Positions 61,448-64,000 of a stretch of 64,000 nt of DNA are shown here, one piece after another. Source of the DNA: an uncultured Bacteroidales bacterium (GTDB taxonomy: Bacteria > Bacteroidota > Bacteroidia > Bacteroidales > P3); contig CAMVMX010000006.1 in assembly GCA_947168665.1 (NCBI GenBank), positions 62,001-126,000 on the forward strand. The letters are read 5' to 3'. The notes below the pieces were generated by a model, which saw nothing but the letters and a program-made list of their open reading frames with translations, had not been told where the DNA came from and did not search any database. Both the position numbers and the translations under genes were made by a program. Every line of letters begins with the position of its first letter. Positions within the stretch are counted from its first letter, which is position 1.

Positions 61448-61900
61448 ATGGAAGAAAAGAACCTCATCGAAATCAAAAATAAACGTGCCGAGTACGAGTA
61501 CTTTCTGCTCGACGACTATACCGCCGGTCTCGTCCTCACTGGCACCGAAATCAAATCCATCCGCGACGGGAAAGCCAACCTCACCGATGCCTACTGCACC
61601 TTTATCGGAGGTGAACTCTTCGTGCGCCAAATGCACATATCCGAATACCGTTTCGGCTCCTACCTCAACCATGCCGCCAAGCGCGATCGCAAACTCCTCC
61701 TCAACAAGCGCGAACTCCGTAAACTGCAAAACAAAATCAAAGAGCGCGGCTTCACCATCATCCCCGTCAAACTCTTCGTCAATCCCCAGGGACGCGCCAA
61801 ACTGCTCATCTCCTTAGCGCGAGGTAAGAAATTCTACGACAAGCGCGAAAGCATTAAAGAAAAAGACACCCGCCGTGACCTCCAGCGTCAGCTTCGCTAA
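61448..61900 (+). CDS. smpB: SsrA-binding protein
   Basis: SmpB carries tmRNA to stalled ribosomes (trans-translation). It has 150 residues. [38 protein letters not shown] and [20 protein letters not shown] are diagnostic. No tmRNA gene is visible in this window. It lies 24 bases before the aspartate kinase gene. Confidence 0.96.
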   Translation: MEEKNLIEIKNKRAEYEYFLLDDYTAGLVLTGTEIKSIRDGKANLTDAYCTFIGGELFVRQMHISEYRFGSYLNHAAKRDRKLLLNKRELRKLQNKIKERGFTIIPVKLFVNPQGRAKLLISLARGKKFYDKRESIKEKDTRRDLQRQLR

Positions 61901-61924
61901 CCCACTAACACCTCTCCAACACCG

Positions 61925-63178
61925 ATGAAAGTATTCAAATTCGGAGGAGCCTCCGTCAACAGTGCCGCAGCCGTGCGCAACATGGCTTCCATCGTGGCTC
62001 ACCAGCACGACGGTCCCCTTGTGGTCGTCGTATCCGCCATGGGCAAAACCACCAACCTCCTCGAGCAGTTGGTGCCGGGCGTGCGTCCCGTGGCCGACCA
62101 TCCGGCCCTCCTCGACCAGAACCGCCAATACCACCTCTCCATCGTCCGCGACCTCTTCCCCGACTCCTCCCATCCCGTCTACGCTAATCTGGATAGCCTC
62201 TTTGCCCAACTTGAGCAGCAAAGCACCCTCGCCCCCACCACCTACAATTTCGACTACAGCCAAACTGTCTGTTTCGGCGAGCTCATCTCCACCACCATCA
62301 TCAGCCACTTCCTCAACTCCATCGGTCTCACAAACCAATGGGTAGATATCCGCCAAGTCATAGCCACCGACAACCAATATCGCGAAGGCATCGTTGACTT
62401 TGCCACCACTCAGCGCAACACCGACCGCCTCATCCTGCCCATTGCCCAACACTCCATCGTCGTCACCCAAGGCTTCATTGCTGGCAGCGCCGATGGCCAC
62501 ACCTCCACCCTCGGCCGCGAAGGCAGCGACTACAGCGCCTCCATTCTGTCCTACTGCCTCAATGCCGAAAGCATGACCATCTGGAAAGACGTCCCCGGAT
62601 TCCTCAACGCGGACCCCAAATACTTCCCCGACACAGTCAAAATAGAGCAAATCCCCTACAACGAAGCCATCGAACTGGCCTACTACGGTGCCAGCGTCAT
62701 CCACCCCAAAACCGTCAAACCCATCCAGAACAAAAATATCCAGCTTCACATCCGCTCTTTCCTCAACCCCCATGCCCCAGGCTCCGTCATCGGTCCCTTC
62801 CCCACCATCAGTCCCCTCACACCCCTCTACATCTTCAAGCGCAACCAAACCCTTCTCTCCATCCTGCCCAAAGACTTCAGCTTCATAGCCGAAGACAACC
62901 TCCAAACCATCTTTGCCGTCCTCGCGCGTCTCAACATCCGTGTCAACCTCATGCAAAACACCGCTCTCAGCTTCTCCCTCTGCATCGACGACAATCCCCT
63001 GCTCCTCTCCCAGTTGCGTGACCAACTGCAACATCAGTTCCACCTGCGCTACAACCAAGGCCTCCAGCTCATCACCATCCGCTACTACACCCAGCACATT
63101 ATCGACCACATCGTCGGCTCACGCACCATCCTCCTCCAGCAGCGCACCCGCACCACCGCTCAACTCATCATATCCTAA
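61925..63178 (+). CDS. Aspartate kinase
   Basis: This 417-residue monofunctional aspartokinase makes aspartyl-phosphate for the lysine/threonine/methionine pathway. The kinase signature KFGGASV is at residues 4-10. GFIAGSADGHTSTLGREGSDYSA is the substrate/ATP region, and KDVPGFLNADPKYF is typical. The C-terminal regulatory (ACT) region is present but not easy to read, so feedback control by lysine or threonine is uncertain. Confidence 0.92.
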   Translation: MKVFKFGGASVNSAAAVRNMASIVAHQHDGPLVVVVSAMGKTTNLLEQLVPGVRPVADHPALLDQNRQYHLSIVRDLFPDSSHPVYANLDSLFAQLEQQSTLAPTTYNFDYSQTVCFGELISTTIISHFLNSIGLTNQWVDIRQVIATDNQYREGIVDFATTQRNTDRLILPIAQHSIVVTQGFIAGSADGHTSTLGREGSDYSASILSYCLNAESMTIWKDVPGFLNADPKYFPDTVKIEQIPYNEAIELAYYGASVIHPKTVKPIQNKNIQLHIRSFLNPHAPGSVIGPFPTISPLTPLYIFKRNQTLLSILPKDFSFIAEDNLQTIFAVLARLNIRVNLMQNTALSFSLCIDDNPLLLSQLRDQLQHQFHLRYNQGLQLITIRYYTQHIIDHIVGSRTILLQQRTRTTAQLIIS

Positions 63179-63827
63179 AATCCGCAGACAGAGTTAACTG
63201 TCGTGTCGGGGCTGCGCAGCCTGTAGCCCTTCGATTTTTCGGAAAACAGGGCCGAAAGTCTCTTCGCATCCACCATCCCCGACCCTCTGGCCAGGTATAT
63301 GACCGTCAGCGACTCGAAAATTTCGAATAGCTGTACTTCGTCAAATTACTTTTGATACCCAACGCGTTACCGATAACTCCAGCGAGTCCTGACTCACGAA
63401 AATGGCTGATGCAGAAAAAAATCACTAAAATTGTGTACCGAATCGCTTTTTATTTGTATCTTTGCACCCATAATCGTGTATCTGCTAATGCAATACAAAA
63501 GTACACATAATTATGGAATCAGGCGGCAGGTTGCCTGAAAGGTTTTCAACAACCTGTTGCTCACTTCATTAACACCGCGTTTGCGGAATAAAGGCAGTAA
63601 GAAATAGTATCAGATATCGGAATTATCAACCAAACCAACAGAAAGCGAGGTGAAAACTATAAAAACGGGAAATATTGACCACAAAAGAGGCTGCATTTGG
63701 GATTTGAAACCCATGTAACCTTTGCAGAAACAAACAAAAATGGCGAAGTGGCTAAAGTAGGCTCTCCGTCACAGCCAGAAAATAATAATCAATTTTTAGA
63801 GCCTACCAATAGTAAAACATTTCCATT
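63179..63827 (+). other. Long intergenic region and leader before the outer-membrane gene
   Basis: There is no credible gene in 63179-63456. From the promoter at 63457-63464 a leader of about 360 bases runs to the ATG at 63828. It can form CAGGC/GCCTG (about 63515-63533) and CCGC/GCGG (about 63572-63583) hairpins. A long-range 9-bp stem GTAGGCTCT/AGAGCCTAC (63757-63765 and 63798-63806) ends 21 bases before the start codon. Confidence 0.45.
63457..63464 (+). promoter_or_regulatory. -7 element of the outer-membrane protein gene
   Basis: TATCTTTG on the plus strand with an unusually long leader (about 360 bases). Confidence 0.6.
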
Positions 63828-64000
63828 ATGAAAAAAATTGTTGCACTCTTGCTCTTTGCTGTTTCAGTGACGGCGCAGGCGCAATTTACCATAGGCGTCA
63901 ATTGCGGAGCGAACTTTCTTGGCAGCACCATTAATTACCCGAACAATCATCCCTATGATGAGGACAAAGAGAATAACTACGCCTACTTGCTGTCGCCTAA
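63828..64000 (+). CDS. Outer-membrane beta-barrel protein, 5' part only
   Basis: The first 57 codons are visible. The signal peptide MKKIVALLLFAVSVTAQAQ is followed by FTIGVNCGANFLG, which looks like the first strand of a PorT/OmpW-like small barrel. The window ends inside the gene. The family call rests on very little. Confidence 0.6.
   Translation, partial: MKKIVALLLFAVSVTAQAQFTIGVNCGANFLGSTINYPNNHPYDEDKENNYAYLLSP

Noticed and set aside
61814-63109. Long minus-strand frame opposite aspartate kinase
   Set aside because: Antisense shadow with biased composition; the plus-strand kinase is certain.
63179-63456. Remnant gene between aspartate kinase and the last promoter
   Set aside because: No frame gives a recognisable protein and stops are frequent in all frames.

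Overview
The window comes from a member of the Bacteroidota, most likely order Bacteroidales. The evidence is: at least sixteen copies of the Bacteroidota -7 promoter element (TAnnTTTG, mostly TATCTTTGC); four proteins with type IX secretion (T9SS) C-terminal sorting domains; BspA-type leucine-rich proteins; a TonB-receptor-like outer-membrane protein with a carboxypeptidase-regulatory N-terminus; DUF4954; a Wzc-type kinase; and few Shine-Dalgarno sites. Scattered genes for lysine fermentation (a KamB-like protein, Kal, an AtoD-type CoA-transferase subunit and Ptb) suggest an anaerobe that can live on amino acids. Most of the window has moderately high GC; 53.6-55.4 kb is clearly AT-rich.

Layout. 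0-1.5 kb: an alpha/beta hydrolase whose frame is fused to a remnant of a restriction helicase. 1.7-14.6 kb (minus): one long surface operon reading Wza-like export lipoprotein, Wzc-like co-polymerase/kinase with a (Gly-Tyr)16 tail, RfbA, RfbC, RfbD, a WbpD-like acetyltransferase, a DUF5683-like protein, a fibronectin-like lipoprotein and a 1490-aa BspA/InlB-repeat T9SS protein. 14.9-25.9 kb (plus): housekeeping genes (nucleotidyltransferase, AddB-like nuclease, TPR/OmpA lipoprotein, pssA, queA, comF, a small membrane protein, pyrH, frr, birA). 26-38.5 kb (minus): a 2418-aa T9SS protein, an ECF sigma/anti-sigma operon, an HsdR_N-like protein, an outer-membrane beta-barrel protein and a PAS protein. 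38.6-40.7 kb: ptb and a kamB-like gene fired from back-to-back promoters. 41-43.9 kb (minus): rseP and lptG. 44.2-47.5 kb (plus): xer recombinase, hpf and a DUF4954 gene. 47.6-51.8 kb: a frameshifted membrane-protein gene, tsaC, a POT transporter and kal. 52.2-56.7 kb: a second BspA-type T9SS protein, then a small defence-like island (HEPN protein behind a structured leader, ParE toxin-antitoxin pair, DUF262-HNH nuclease). 56.9-64 kb: atoD, a secreted protein, GtrA, an M14 peptidase with T9SS tail, a glycosyltransferase, smpB, aspartate kinase and the start of an outer-membrane protein.

How it works together. The first operon pairs polysaccharide export and sugar-nucleotide synthesis with T9SS cargo. 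This fits T9SS surface attachment to a polysaccharide, and the WbpD-like enzyme is of the type that makes the linker sugar in Porphyromonas. The metabolic genes point to lysine to butyrate/acetate fermentation.

The most unusual parts are the structured RNA-like leader in front of the HEPN gene, the 44-bp direct repeats that bracket the toxin-antitoxin cassette, the Gly-Tyr tail, the helicase-hydrolase chimera and the Asp-Thr/Tyr-rich decapeptide array. I saw no tRNA, rRNA, CRISPR array, transposase or reverse transcriptase.
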